In this document: positions 24,684-36,839 of the stretch, in pieces
Layout of the letters: every line of letters begins with the position of its first letter
Numbering within the stretch: the first letter of the stretch is position 1
NCBI RefSeq assembly: GCF_954871325.1
Contig: NC_088775.1
Span: 44,369,561 to 44,433,560 of the forward strand
Source of the DNA: Gordionus sp. m RMFG-2023
Taxonomy: Eukaryota > Nematomorpha > Gordioida > Chordodea > Parachordodidae
Length of the DNA: 64,000 bases
Reading direction: 5' to 3'
Notes under the pieces: model-generated
Seen by the model: only the letters and a program-made list of their open reading frames with translations
Databases searched by the model: none
Told to the model about the DNA's origin: nothing
Made by a program: the position numbers and the translations under genes

Positions 24684-26970
24684 TTAAAATCTAATATATA
24701 ACTCACTTTTAAAAGATTCTAATTTTTCGGTAGCGCATTTACTTTCTTGTGACGACAATGTGTAACTACGGCCAGTAGCAGTTAACGGTGAAACTAATGT
24801 TAAGATATGACATTTTGGCAAGTAGAGAGTGTCGTCTATACTTGGAAATGTAAAGGAATTAGAAGGTCCGGATGGGTGTAAAAACTTTATATATATTTCT
24901 TCCTCCTTTTGATTTTTCCCTAAAACTAAGGCTAACCACCAATTAGAATCATTAACACATGTTATATACCCTGATATCTCTCCAAAAATGATACTTTCAT
25001 CATTATATGATAAATATTCTATATTACTTTCTATTGAATTGGAATACATTTTACTCTTAAATTGATGTAGACCTGTGGGAATCACCGTGTGAATTTTCTG
25101 TGTTCCAGGTATAGGTCTCGTTTTTAAAAACCTTTCCCTGAGTAATATTTCTTCGTGATCATAATTTTCTTGGGTCATATATTCAAAATATATGCCATTA
25201 ATATTTTCTTTAGCGAACTCGTACAATTCATATGATGTGGTTATTTGCTTTGAGTACTTTGTAAACTAGCTCTAGCGGCTAATCTTTTAACAGTGCCACC
25301 AATCCCATCACAAACACTTTTCCCATGTGCTGTAGCAGAAAAATGCCATTCCGCCTGTATCCCGAAATCCATCTCATGATGGCAAATATTAATAAAATTT
25401 TTACGATTTTTATACTGTGCAGCAGATCCATCGGAAAAATAAAAAATTTTATTTGGCATACAAATTTTATTAATTAAAAAATTTACCAATGTTTTTTGGA
25501 AATAATGTACTGCTATTGTATTGTGTTGCAAAGATTCGGATATCATTACATAATTTAGGCAACAAATATTGGCTAAATTATCTTTATAATATAAAACAAA
25601 AGGGTGATCAGTGGATTGAGCTCTATTCCAATGATAACTTTGTACTTCATCCTGAAGTATAAAGCTATAGTTTTCTGAAAAATCACATAAAATTAAATAT
25701 TGGCCTTTGTCTAAGTTCAATTTTAGATTTTTTTGATACAATGATTGTTGCGTTGAAATAAAAGAATGGGGTAATAAAGATTCCATTTTTTCAAAAAAGG
25801 CATTGATAAATTCATCTACTGGCTTGGTTATTGTTTCAAGAGTGGTTCTATCTACGGATAGCCATTGTTTGTATGTTATAAATTCGATGTCCTTAGAACG
25901 AAACAATATTTCTATTTGGTGGCGTAAATTTGTTGACCCTGGACAATTATCACATTTGCCCAAATAACAGGATGGTTGAGACGGATTACAAATTATTAAG
26001 GGTAAAATAGGTTTATATGTTTTAATGGGCAACATATCATCTTTGGTTAAATTGGGTAAATTTGATCCAATGATCATTAATTTAAAATTTTGGTGGTAGC
26101 TGCAAACACAAACATTATGTGTACCACTACCTCCTACGAGTATACAATTTTTTGGGCGAATGCTTGCAAATTTCGAAAAACCGATTTTAACATCAGGCCT
26201 CATTTTTTTAAAAAATATATAAATTTCTTTCAAATTATCTAAAATTAATCTCTTTTGTATTGTATTCTTTTTTCCGTCTTCGGTCAAAATTGAAAGGCAA
26301 TCTTTCTTACCTGGCATGATTCTGCTTATTTCGTCCGTACAATAAAATTCTTGTACAATTTTAACTGTACATTCGTCTATAGTATTTCCAGGCTTGGGGT
26401 TAGGGGTTGATAAAAATCCCTTTTCCGCTATCAATAATTTAGCTTGTCTTGCCATGTATTTTGTTGTATTAAATTCATTCATTATTTTGGACACTGTTCA
26501 ATTCTTTGGTAATATCGTCAAAATTTTATATTTATCAATTTTAGATAAGAGTGAAAATTTTTTTTAATATTGCTTAGAATACCATCATCTTTATCGATAG
26601 TAGCTGGCTCAATCGCATTTATATCTAAATGAGTTTCTATAGCCTTTTTTATTTTGGTAATTTTTTTAATTGGATATCTTTTTTCTCTCAACCTTTTCTT
26701 TTTTATTGGAGATTCTTTAATTTCTATCAATGGTGTATTAATTGATTCATAAGCCAGGTTCTCTTCGATATGATGAATATCAGGGTCTTTAAATGCGTCA
26801 TTTGACTTACTAGCTGTTCCGAGTTTTCTTCGACATTTATCACATATCTTATCATCTGAGAGAAGTGACATCCAAGATTGTACATTTCTAAGATTTGTAG
26901 TTACATTATTATGTTTTAGTATTTTAAAAGGGTTACAGCATCTAGTTTTTCGAATAAGATTTTTGTTCAT
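24684..26970 (-). pseudogene. S2 DDE transposase, nearly whole
   Basis: Three consecutive open segments on the minus strand (26970-26518, 26494-25241 and 25226-24684) form one protein of about 750 residues with two frame breaks. One break lies near 26500 and one near 25235. The N-terminus has a zinc-finger-like cysteine/histidine cluster (CCNPF, then ICDKCRRKL). The middle has PDVKIGFSKFASIRPK, THNVCVCSYHQN and a CYLGKCDNCPGS cluster. Probable catalytic acidic residues lie in LCDFSENY, FSDGSAAQYKN and AEWHFSATAHGKS. The C-terminus has an SNWWLALVLG and FLHPSGPSNSFTFP domain. The GKSVCDGIGGTVKRLAARAS block is shared with uncharacterised, transposon-derived proteins of many invertebrates. All three acidic positions survive. 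With only two breaks this is the best-preserved member here, though not functional as it stands. Confidence 0.85.
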
Positions 26971-26989
26971 TTTATTGAAATTCTATATG

Positions 26990-27899
26990 ATAAAACAAAT
27001 TAATTTATAAAAATATCACCGAATATCTAATAATTACAGGTGTACCGAGGGGGTTAATCCAATACGATATTGCAGATATTATATTGATATCGGCCAAATA
27101 ACCGATATCACTAATCTGATTTTGCTCGCTCTACATATTATACATTTTATCATAACTTAAAACAAATAATTATAATTTAAATTAACCTTGTATTTCAGGA
27201 CTATTTATTCATGTAAAATTCTATATAAAATTTAGTAAAAATATGGTATAATCATTTTTTGTTCCAAAAACCCTATTTTGATGTAGAAAGTAACTGGTTA
27301 ATTTTTGAAAAAATTATTGATTTAGTTTTAAAACCAAAAATATCCTTATAAGACAATATTAATTATTTTCATTTAGTTTTTTATAAAATTTATCGCTTCG
27401 ATTAAATAATTTTTTTACCTTTGATATTATAAGAATAATTAGAATTTATTATAAGAATAATTAGAATTTATTATAGTTTTTTAAAATACCAAGAAATTAA
27501 AAAAAATGAATTAATATAGTGAGCATGTGTTATTGAATGATTAATCAATTTTAAATTTTTCTTTATTTTATTGATTGAAACACTCATTTATTCTTATTCA
27601 CAAGTAAAGCTATGCCGATTTTAGAAAATCCGATCCAATATTTATATTGTTTGGGTTATTGATGATACTTTTATTTTGTATATAATTTTATAATAATAAT
27701 AAATTAATATTTGTAATATTTTATTAGCTTTTCCACGTCAATGGAAGAATTATAATTCTTCATATATTATTTTTTTTTGGTAAAAACAAAACAATAAATA
27801 CAATGTACATAATATGGAGACACAAAAAAAATATAATATATCTTGACTTTGAAAAATTTATTTTTTTTGCGACGATCACATTAGTTTAAAAAATTGATC
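26990..27899. other. S2 interior between transposase and right arm
   Basis: AT-rich. A patch at about 27035-27120 with paired CCGATAT motifs may be a small decayed insertion. The unoccupied TTAA at 27541-27544 corresponds to the piggyBac-MITE insertion point in S3. Confidence 0.5.
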
Positions 27900-28669
27900 G
27901 ATATTTGGTGGATCATATTTTATTAATATTCGTTAAATATATGTTATATGGGCAAATATATAATAATTATAAATAATAATGTAATAAATTGAGTTTCTTT
28001 TATCGATAGATAATTTCTATACTTGGATGAAAGCCCCATAAGTGAAGAAAATATTATAATTTATATTTACAAGATGAATAATCCTTTAAATTATATCAAA
28101 TAGTCCAAGAAAAACCATTAAAAACTGATTTAAATATAAATTTATGCAAAGACGCCCCCTTTCGGAAAAATATTTATACACTTTTCTAAACATTTTTATC
28201 GATTTTGAGAATGAAGATGGCCTCGTCCCAGACCAATTTTTTTTATAAATATAAAGGAAGAGTTCAGTGTTGTCTACTAAATTTTTTAAAAAAATTGAAG
28301 GTCGTATAATTTCTAAAAAATCGTTTTTAGTCTTTATATATTTAATAAAATGGCCGGAAATTGAAAAAAATTTTTTTTTTTTTATATAAAAGTAGAATCT
28401 TTGTACGTAATTTTGATATTAAATTTGTTATTTACAATTATATAGTTTTTAAGATATGCTTAATTGAATGAAGCAGATAATGGTAAAAATACGTCATTTT
28501 TGCCACTTTGAACCCTAATATCTCCAAAAATATAAATGTTACGAGGCTAAAATTTTGGCTATTCCTTAACTACACTGACCTTTCTTTGCTTACTAAATTT
28601 TAAAAAAATCGAAGGGGGTCGGCCGAAAATCTCAGTTTTTTTGCTCATTTGACATGGAATGACCCCTCT

Positions 28670-29520
28670 GTGATAAAATTGCTGCCTGTGCAATCAATTG
28701 CAAACTATGTGCAAAACACGAAACGCTTTGAAATTTTCCGTTTTTCATGGCCAGAGCTATGTTGCGTGCATTATCTCTAATGATTAGGTGTATTTTATTA
28801 TTTTTTTAACCTAATAATTAATCATTTCATCTAAAATTTGAGCAATATTTATTGCTGTATGCGACTCATTAAATGTTTAACTTTTAGAACTCTATTAATT
28901 TGTTTAAAATTTTGGTTTATATAGTGGCATGTTAATGAGATGTGAGAATCGCCACCTGAATTTCTAGTTGATATATCTAGGGTAAAGGAAAAATAAGAAT
29001 CATCAACCAAAATTTCTTTACGATTTTTTTCGGAGAGTTTTTCATATATATATCTGGAATAACTCCTTGCGAAAAATACTTTCTAATTAGAATTTTGTAA
29101 TTTGGACATAAATGATGTAAAAGCCTTTTAAAGCCGATATCCTCAAAGATAGAAATCGGCTGGTGGTCACACGCTATCATTTCCCCTATAAATTTAGAAA
29201 TTATTATGGATTTTCAGAATATTTCCAAATATTAGTTTTATTAAGAATGGCTGATATTGTTGGCTGACTTTCAGGGCTCTTTTTTTAAAAAAATTTGATT
29301 TGTTTTTTTTAATATTTATCGTTCTTTTTGTATTAGCTCTTCGAATTCCATTTGATGGAATTGCTTTAAACGTTTACGAATATTTGTTATCCGTGAAATT
29401 AGAATTCCGCAGATAACTCATTTTGCAAAATTATCTTTGTCATTTGTAAAGTATTTCCACAATTCCGATACCATATTTAAAAAAATTCTTTTATTTATAG
29501 TATATTTTTTTAAATTGGCG
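28670..29520 (-). pseudogene. BED-type hAT transposase, N-terminal part, decayed
   Basis: The minus strand from about 29480 reads as a decayed BED zinc finger (VWKYFT-like start, VICG, KQFHQME). Next comes a linker with QPTISAILNKTNIWKYSENP. Then MIACDHQPISIFEDIGFKR and LLHHLCPNYKILIRKYFS follow (29180-28977), the hallmark block of BED-hAT transposases. It continues with FTLDISTRNSGGDSHL-like and CFAHSLQLIAQA-like blocks down to about 28675, where S2 begins. Several stops and frame changes are present. The C-terminal half is absent, apparently cut off by S2. Confidence 0.75.
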
Positions 29521-30035
29521 TTATTTTTAAAAAAAATTTAAAATAAATAAAACTTTGGGTGTTCCTAACTTTTAAAATCTATTTAAAAAAATAAATAACA
29601 TTTGCATTGTGTTACATTTCCGTATTATTGTAATATATTTATTGAAGGATTTAAGCAATGCAAATTACCGAGCTTATTATATCTAAAAATAAAAATGAAA
29701 CTTTTAATAATTTGTATAAACTAAGAAAAAGACTATTATAATTAATTAATTTAACAATAATTCTTACGACTTTATTTACGAGAGATTTCAACAATTTACA
29801 CCAAAAAGATTTTATTCAGGAGAGATTTCAACAATTTACATTAAAACTTTCCAGATCAAAAATTTTTTTTTATTTTTAATTTGTTGCGTATTATATAAAT
29901 TTTTAAATATGCAAAAAAAATTAAAAGTAAATTAAAGTTCATGATATAATAATATATTCAAACAACTTAAATATTCAAATATGTCTAAATATTAAATTAT
30001 AATCGTCGTAAACAATATTTAAAATGAAATAATTA
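29521..30035. other. AT-rich spacer
   Basis: It contains only a 21-bp direct repeat (GAGAGATTTCAACAATTTACA) at about 29782 and 29820. No gene is seen. Confidence 0.5.
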
Positions 30036-30862
30036 TTTAACAACATAATTCTTGTTCAAATATTCAAATTACAGCGTAATTATAAAAAATTGAATAAAAC
30101 ACAAATATAACATCTCCCCCCTTGAAAACTAACTACAGCGTTTTTCGTCTGCTCTCCAGTTTCCCGCACTGGTAAAGCTGCATTATTATCTGACGTTTCG
30201 ACTGCGATGGGACAAAATCTTAACTTGTGCATCCCTCCACAAGACCAACATTCTAAACAGCTTTTCCTTACCCAAAATTGTTCAGTCATAACGTTCATTA
30301 CGTTGTCTCCTGGGCACCTTCTGAAGCAATTTTCCATTTCGTTGTTGGGCTTCTGTTCTTGCAGCTTATATCCATTTGTTTGATTCTATTGACCCATCCA
30401 CTTCTCTAATTTCGATCTTATAATTTTATTTCCTATTCTGAAGTTGGAAGCCATCTAAAAAAAATACTATATAAATATATCTATATTCCTCAATCTTCTA
30501 ATGTTCCTTTATGATCCATTGTATTCTATTAAAATCATAATTCTTGTAACTGTTTAATTCCTTTATAAATTATGATTCTCATAATTAGGTCTATCATCAA
30601 TTTTATTTCATCAAAAATTATGATTCTTCTAATTAGGTCTATCATCAATTTATTCCTTTAAAAATTATGATTCTCATATTTAGGTCTATCATCAATTTAT
30701 TTCTTCTGATAATTTTAATATAATTATATCTAATATCCCTTTATTGCCTTAAGCTTCTAAGTCTTACTTGTTTAAGGTGCCTTGTACATTTAACAACATA
30801 ATTCTTGTTCAAATATTCAAATTACAGCTTAATTATAATAAATTTAATAAAACACAATTGTT
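30036..30862 (-). mobile_element. Possible small LTR/gag-only retroelement, broken
   Basis: Direct repeats of about 70-75 bp (30036-30110 and 30787-30862) share TTCAAATATTCAAATTACAG and flank an internal part of about 680 bp. On the minus strand a purine tract (CAAGGGGGAGA) precedes a TGTTATATTTGTG start, as before a 3' LTR. The internal region carries a coding-like stretch (30454-30080, minus) with a zinc-knuckle-like motif CWSCGGMHKLRFC. No protease, RT or integrase is visible. The architecture resembles small terminal-repeat elements that keep only a gag-like gene. It is a broken fossil, and the family is uncertain. An ordinary decayed LTR fragment is the alternative. Confidence 0.4.
30567..30712. 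repeat. Tandem repeat, ~50-60 bp x 3
   Basis: Three consecutive units share AAATTATGATTCT and TTAGGTCTATCATCAATTT. They lie in the untranslated part of the possible small LTR element. Confidence 0.7.
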
Positions 30863-30897
30863 TAAAAAAAAATTAGAAAATATTATTAATGTAAAAT

Positions 30898-31010
30898 AGA
30901 AACTCGGGGAAATTTATTATTTTTTTAAATATTTTTTTTATTAAAAAAATAATAAATATGATGTAATAATAATTCAAAGTTTCATTACTCAAAAGTTTTA
31001 AGAATTGCAT
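30898..31010 (+). repeat. Partial copy of the 11948-12778 element
   Basis: It shares GAAACTC.GGGAAATTT, AAATAATAAATATG and TCAAAGTTTCATTACTCAAAA with the left end of the 11.9-kb element, then diverges at a CCGATCCGATATT patch. Confidence 0.55.
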
Positions 31011-34000
31011 TTTTAGTAAAACAGGTATAGGCCCGATCCGATATTTGGAAAACGTTAAATATCGGTACAGCTCTAATCTTAAATATCGAATTTTAAATTA
31101 TCAAAATTGCTCTGAATACATTGAGATTTCTCTTTCCCCAATTCAAGATATTTTTGTTATTTTTTCTTTTCAGTTTGTTTAATAAATATAGAAATAATTT
31201 AAATCTCATCAAATTTTAAATCAAGTCATATTTTCAAAAATTTGATATAAATTAGATATTACAGTTCTATGCATGAAATTTGTAAAACTCTTGAAATACT
31301 AATTCCAAAGCTTAGGCTAATGTGTAATACAGAATATATTTTAGTTTAATCCTCAATCCGCTTGATAAATAGTATAAATAAAAAGGTTATTAGCAAAATA
31401 CGAGATTACAAAAATTGATATCAAGATTCAGGAAGCACAAAAGCAATTAAATAAATGAAATATCGAAAACAAGTTGTTTACATTATAAAAAATCCTATCA
31501 TCTTTTAAAATATGAGGCTTGATGTGATTGCAGCTTTGTTACTTTTATATAATGGCATAAAAAAGTAGTCAAATAGACTTGTGGCATGTCATTCTTAACA
31601 AATTTTGAGATTATAGCAAATATATGATTGTATCTTCAAAATGAAATTGACTAAGTAGATATTTTTAAGAAAATATGACAAATGAGAAATTTTTTTTTCA
31701 AAAAAATTAAAAAATATATAAATTTAAAAATTAAAAACATAAACAGTTGTTTTTAAAATTCTAAGCATTTATATTATCAATAAATTTATAATTGTTTTAT
31801 TCAATCATTCAAAAAAGAAAAAATAGAAATAGAAAAAATGAATTTTTTTAAAAAACCAAAGGTGGGAAATATTTACTGTTTATTTTCATATCATATTTAG
31901 TAATAAATAGTAATATGTAGGCATTATTTAATTATTAAAGTTACTGTTGAATATTTAAATTTAATGCATAACAATAAAATATAGAATAAATATTTTGGTT
32001 TGAGATTTCTTCCATATAAGTTTATTAAAAAATTAAGGCTGTCAGCACTGACCAGGTCTAGATCTAAAAAAATTTGTTAATGGATAGCCTTAAGCTGAGA
32101 AAATTAATTTTGACCAAACCTGGTTTATAATTTTAAAGAATTCACCCTCAACCCCCCCTTCCATTCTCATCTTTTTATTTCATATCTATTTACCTCACAA
32201 TATTTCAATCCAGATTTGTAAAAACTGGGTTTAAAATTTTTTAGAAGGGCTTGGGTTTGTTTGGTTCAAGATATAATTAAAAACTGTTGATTCGATCTAA
32301 GTTAACACAGTCCTGATCATGACCATTTTTTAAAAAATATTCAGAATTAAACCAAAAATATGGCAATAATGACCAAAAAGTTTTGTTTATTAAAAGTGTA
32401 CATACATTGATGTTAATGTTGGTATAGATATATAACTTGGACTTCATGAATTCTTTATTGCAATCAAATAAACCATTTATTCAAATAATATTAATAATTT
32501 ATGTCATATAACAACATTATAATAATACAATCATAAACATCCTCATCCCACAATCCGCAACAATCATTCTTGAATTCTCCTCTGTCTCCAAAACCATGTG
32601 TGTGGATTCATTATTCTTGTCCGCTAATCACTACAAATGTTATTTTCTATAATAGACACCATTGTGATGCCTTTTAATGGCAACATTTAATGCATGTAAC
32701 TAGATACCTATAAAATGAAAATTTTTGTCCCAATGCCTGGTGCTAATTTTTTTAAAGCTCTATGCTTGACCAGTTGCAGTTCACACTTGGTTTTAAAAAA
32801 CATAGGGAGGAAATCTCAAACTCATAATATTTATTTTGTTTTCTAATTTAATACTACGCGTTATATTTACTAGCTTAATGATGTTTATCTATTTTATTCT
32901 ATTTACTACTATAATTTAAAAATAAATAGTAAATATTTCTAGCCACAATTTTTTTAACATTTATTTTATAATTATTTTAAAAAAATTAGGACTGGGCCTG
33001 CAAGTCTGATATATATATAAATTTAAAAATATAATGAAATGAAAAAGACAATTGTTTACTTGCATTGCTATGTGGAATCATGAATAGCAATTATAATATA
33101 TAATTTTCGATAATCGACCTGTCAAGGGTCTAGGGCCATAACAATTTTTTCTCATAAATTTTATTATGATTCAAAATGTATATTTCGCCTGGAATCGACC
33201 GAAAATTGCATGGTTCAATCACTTTTTGTCCTCAAAAATGTTTTATCTTGCAATTTTAAAATCTCTTCCATAATTTGGAAATTTTGGCCTTGCAACCCTG
33301 ATCCCAACAGACATTAACACATTATTTATCTTATTATGAATAATAGGGGAACTATTTATATCTAACAATTACAACAATGGTAGAGTTGGTGGTTTAAACT
33401 TTTTATAACATATTTTAATAAAGCTCATAATCTATAGAGATATATTAAATTAAATTTTCTTTAAAATCATAAATGGATAAGAAAAATATTCAATTTACTT
33501 TATTTTTTATAAGGAAATTTGCCTTACAATATTTGGCAAGTAATCACAAATTCCTTTCATGAAGAAAGGTTTGAAAAAAGCATTATCTAATAATTTATAT
33601 ATTTTTCTAAAAAAAACAATTGTTTCTAGTGAAGGTGAACATCAAAAAACAGAACAGGACCTATTTTGAAAAGGTATTTTGGCCCTGTCTTTACAATCGG
33701 TTTTCTGTCCGAATAGTTAATAAAAAATTATATAAAATTAAATTTAAATAGTATTTTGTCCAAAATGAAATCGAAATGACTTAATTTAATAAGTAGGGCT
33801 GATAAAATTAAATAATTCATTTAATTTATTTAAAAAAAAATGATATTGTTATAGATTTTAAATAATATATGTAATAATGTATGCATTTTATTTTGAATAG
33901 TATATTTGTTGGTATGAATAATCCAAATATTTATATTTAATATATAACATTATTTTAGATCCTTTAAATTTTTTGGCAATATAATTTTACTATGTAGACC

Positions 34001-35134
34001 TAATATATCCCCTGAAAATTATCTTTTGTTTTCTACAAAATTTCCGTAACTCAAATGCCATCCTAAAAAAATTTAAAAAAATGAAGATTCTTAATGTATG
34101 AATAATAAAATGGGCGAGTTAAAAATAAAATAAACAATATATCAAATCCTGAAGAGGTACCAATTGCACAGTCTCTGTTGTAGAAAAAATAAATCTAGAC
34201 ACTTTTCATATTTCGGCCCAGCCTTGATTATTTTAAAATAAAAATTTTGGCTTGGCCCAAATTATTTTTTAAAAAAATTCTGGTCTTGGTGTATTCAAAA
34301 ATTTATCTATTCATTATTTTGTCGACAGCGCGAATATGATCATTTAATATCTAATAACTTTTTAAATTATCTTCTTTATTCTAAAGTGATAGAGATTTAG
34401 TATATTAAAAATTATACTATAAAAAATTTTTATTGGTAAAAACATTTATTATAATTTTCAGTTTTGTAAAGAAATTTAAAAATTGTATATAAATATATTT
34501 TGAGAATATAAATATTGTATTAGAAATATAATAAGTGAATACAATTATTAATTTAATAATCGCGATTTAAAATAATCGCCTGCCCGCTGGTCTTGACAAT
34601 ATATAACTATACAAATAAATAAAAAGATCAAATCGAATCGGGGTTTTAAAGGTTTTAGCCCGATCCGACATTTAATACAGGCACAGCCTTAATAATAATG
34701 ACTATCTCCTAATTGTTTTTATTCTTTCTTAATATGATTTGCCTAATATAGACCAAAATATTAAAATATAACCTCCATAAAATGGGCATTTAATGGTGGT
34801 AGGGCTGGGGGGAAAATCAAAAAGAAACCAGCATACTTTTTGAAAGATGCAAAAGCAAAAAAACATAATTGGCAATTTTTGTCGTGACTTATAACCAAAT
34901 CATTTGAGTCAGGGAATTTGGTGATAATAAGTATATTATATGGTTTGATTTTATCTCAACTAATTGTAGAATCCTATACGTCCAGGGCTCGTGAGCCTTG
35001 TTTAATATAAAAACATATTGACTCAGCCAATAGCCCGAAAAAAATAGTTAAATGTTCCATTATTCCTTTCATTAATTATCACAATAAAAATGAAAAGTTT
35101 TAAAAAATCAGGAGATGGAGCTGAATAGCATGAA
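31011..35134. other. AT-rich spacer with decayed transposon ends
   Basis: No gene. Recognisable debris includes a GGGCCTGCAAGTCTG patch at about 32992-33008, resembling the right end of the GGCCCGG hAT MITEs. TAGTGAAGGTGAAC lies at 33627, like the S1-borne hAT MITE end. Degenerate GGCCCAG/GGCTTGGCCC repeats lie at about 34215-34290, and a GCCCGATCCGAC patch near 34660. Confidence 0.45.
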
Positions 35135-35138
35135 TTAA

Positions 35139-36503
35139 CCCTTCAATCCTCTGGTAGGGTATATGAAACCCCAGGCATGCTAGAAATGATATTACATAAA
35201 AACGATTAAATTTTCAGTAGCTTCATCAAATATATCTTAGAATCTATATTCCAAATTTCATATATTTTTGTTGAGTATTTTTTAAGGTATAAGCATTTTG
35301 TGGATTGGTGTGAGACCCCACCAGAGTAAATTTGTAATTTTTTAAGAAATTTTTTTAAAAAAATTTAAAATTATGAAATTTATTAAAACAAAATTTAGAT
35401 ATCTTATATTTTGAATGAGATATATGAAAAAGAAAACGTAAAGATTTTCTCTGGTGGAGTTATTTTATTATTTTTCACTAGCTGACTCATTTCTCAAAAT
35501 ATTTTTATCATTTATAATGATTTTTGCAGATTCTGAAACTAAATATATAATTATTTAAGATGTAATATCATTTTATTTGAGGTGATTATGACAATATAAT
35601 TAATAGTGATGATGAAGATTACGATAGTGATCATGATACACAATCTGAATTAGATGAAGTAGAAATGTTAAGACAATATACTTAATATTATTTAGGTATG
35701 AAATCATTTATCATAGTATATTTCTCTTTAAAATTAGCTAAAAAAATAAGTTTACTAAATGGAAAAGGATCTTCCTAATCATAGAATAAGAACTCATCGA
35801 CAAAATTTAGTTATTCATCTGCCATGAGTAAAAGAATAAGGGTAAGAAGCTGACATTCCAGAAAAATGTTTTGACTTGTTCATAACATAAAAATGATTGA
35901 AGAGATTATTTATCATACCAATTAAAATGATATGTAAAAACTATACTGACCAATATGAAAGTTATACTAAAGAAGTTGATGTAACACAATTTAAGACATT
36001 ATCGGGAAATCTTTATTTAGCTGGAATTTTTAAATCTAACCATCAAAATAAAATATTTTTTTTCAAATATGTAAAATAAATTTATGTTTAAAACACATTA
36101 ATGTTTTGTGTAATAAATGTTTTGCATGTCAAATTTAACATTCAATGTTCTATAAATTTTTTATGTTTAAATGTATTAGTGTAATTTTTTTTTATATTGA
36201 AGAATAAAGACCCATATTATGATGATTATATGATAGATAAGTTAATTTTTTAATTTAAAATTTTAAAAAAGTAAGCTTTTTTTAGAAAATTTTGGCACAA
36301 ATTATAATTATCCTCATCATCTTTAATCGCTTAAGAAATAAAAAATAAATAAATATTTTATCAAGTTTGACGTTAGTTCTATCTTACATCCAAATCTTAA
36401 ATAAAAATAAAGAATATAACTGGAGATATATACATTTGAAATCGGGGTCTATTGAACCCCATCCGAGTACTAACGTCATTTTTTTCACCGGAGTATTGAA
36501 GGG
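35139..36503 (+). mobile_element. piggyBac-like element B, truncated
   Basis: Inverted ends CCCTTCAATCCTC... and ...GGAGTATTGAAGGG are flanked by TTAA on both sides (35135-35138 and 36504-36507), the piggyBac target signature. At 1.37 kb it is shorter than an autonomous piggyBac. The interior keeps an N-terminal transposase remnant. Its ends differ from those of the piggyBac at 54041, so two piggyBac families are present. Confidence 0.85.
35570..36080 (+). pseudogene. piggyBac B transposase, N-terminal fragment
   Basis: An acidic N-terminus (DDEDYDSDHDTQSELDEVEM) is followed by NLVIHLP, PEKCFDLFI and FKTLSGNLYLAGIFKSNHQN. The last matches the E.kaliGllylaG..ks.h.n block of piggyBac transposases (DDE_Tnp_1_7). 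Frame changes and stops interrupt it. The catalytic Asp region and C-terminus are missing. Confidence 0.7.
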
Positions 36504-36711
36504 TTAATTATAAAGTTATTTGTTATAACGTTTTTTCAACAAGCAGGGAAATTTTTTCAAATACCAACCTTATTTTAGATAAAAGAAAAGCACGTCTAAA
36601 TCTTGATATATTATAAGAATTGCTAAAAGTTACTTTTCAAGCGTATCCATATGGTTACAATTTTAAAAATGTTTCGAAATACAGATACAATTTTATTATA
36701 CTTATATAAGG

Positions 36712-36835
36712 CAGGGGTTCGAACCAAACCCGAACCCGGAGATGAAAACACGGGTTTTTGGGAAAAAAATTTGAACCCGAACCGAACCTGGGAATTTTAT
36801 TTGAACCAGGGTTCAACCGGGTTCACTAATATAAG
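36712..36835 (+). repeat. hAT-like terminus with GGTTCGAACC array
   Basis: CAGGGGTTCGAACC at 36712 is followed by repeated AACCCGAACC/GGGTTCAACCGGG units. This is the same style as the CAGGGACCTGAACCG hAT at 47304. No opposite end or target duplication was found. Confidence 0.5.
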
Positions 36836-36839
36836 ATAT

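Larger units (their letters stand above)
23848..28665 (-). mobile_element. Long-TIR DDE transposon S2, most complete copy (Sola-like, tentative)
   Basis: Ends are GGGTCATTCCATGTCAAATG and its inverted copy. Terminal inverted repeats are about 750-800 bp each (23848 to about 24650, and about 27900-28665). They are closely matched along blocks such as AAAGGGGGCGTCTTTG and TTTAGAAAAGTGTATAAAT. The transposase lies between them on the minus strand. The flanking 4-mers (AGAT and CTCT) do not match, unlike S1, S3 and S4, so a flank may have been altered. Superfamily assignment rests on long TIRs, 4-bp duplications in sister copies and the transposase type, and needs a profile search. Confidence 0.87.

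Noticed and set aside
36712-36735. tRNA B box (GGTTCGAACC)
   Set aside because: No A box or cloverleaf. The motif is part of a low-complexity hAT terminus.
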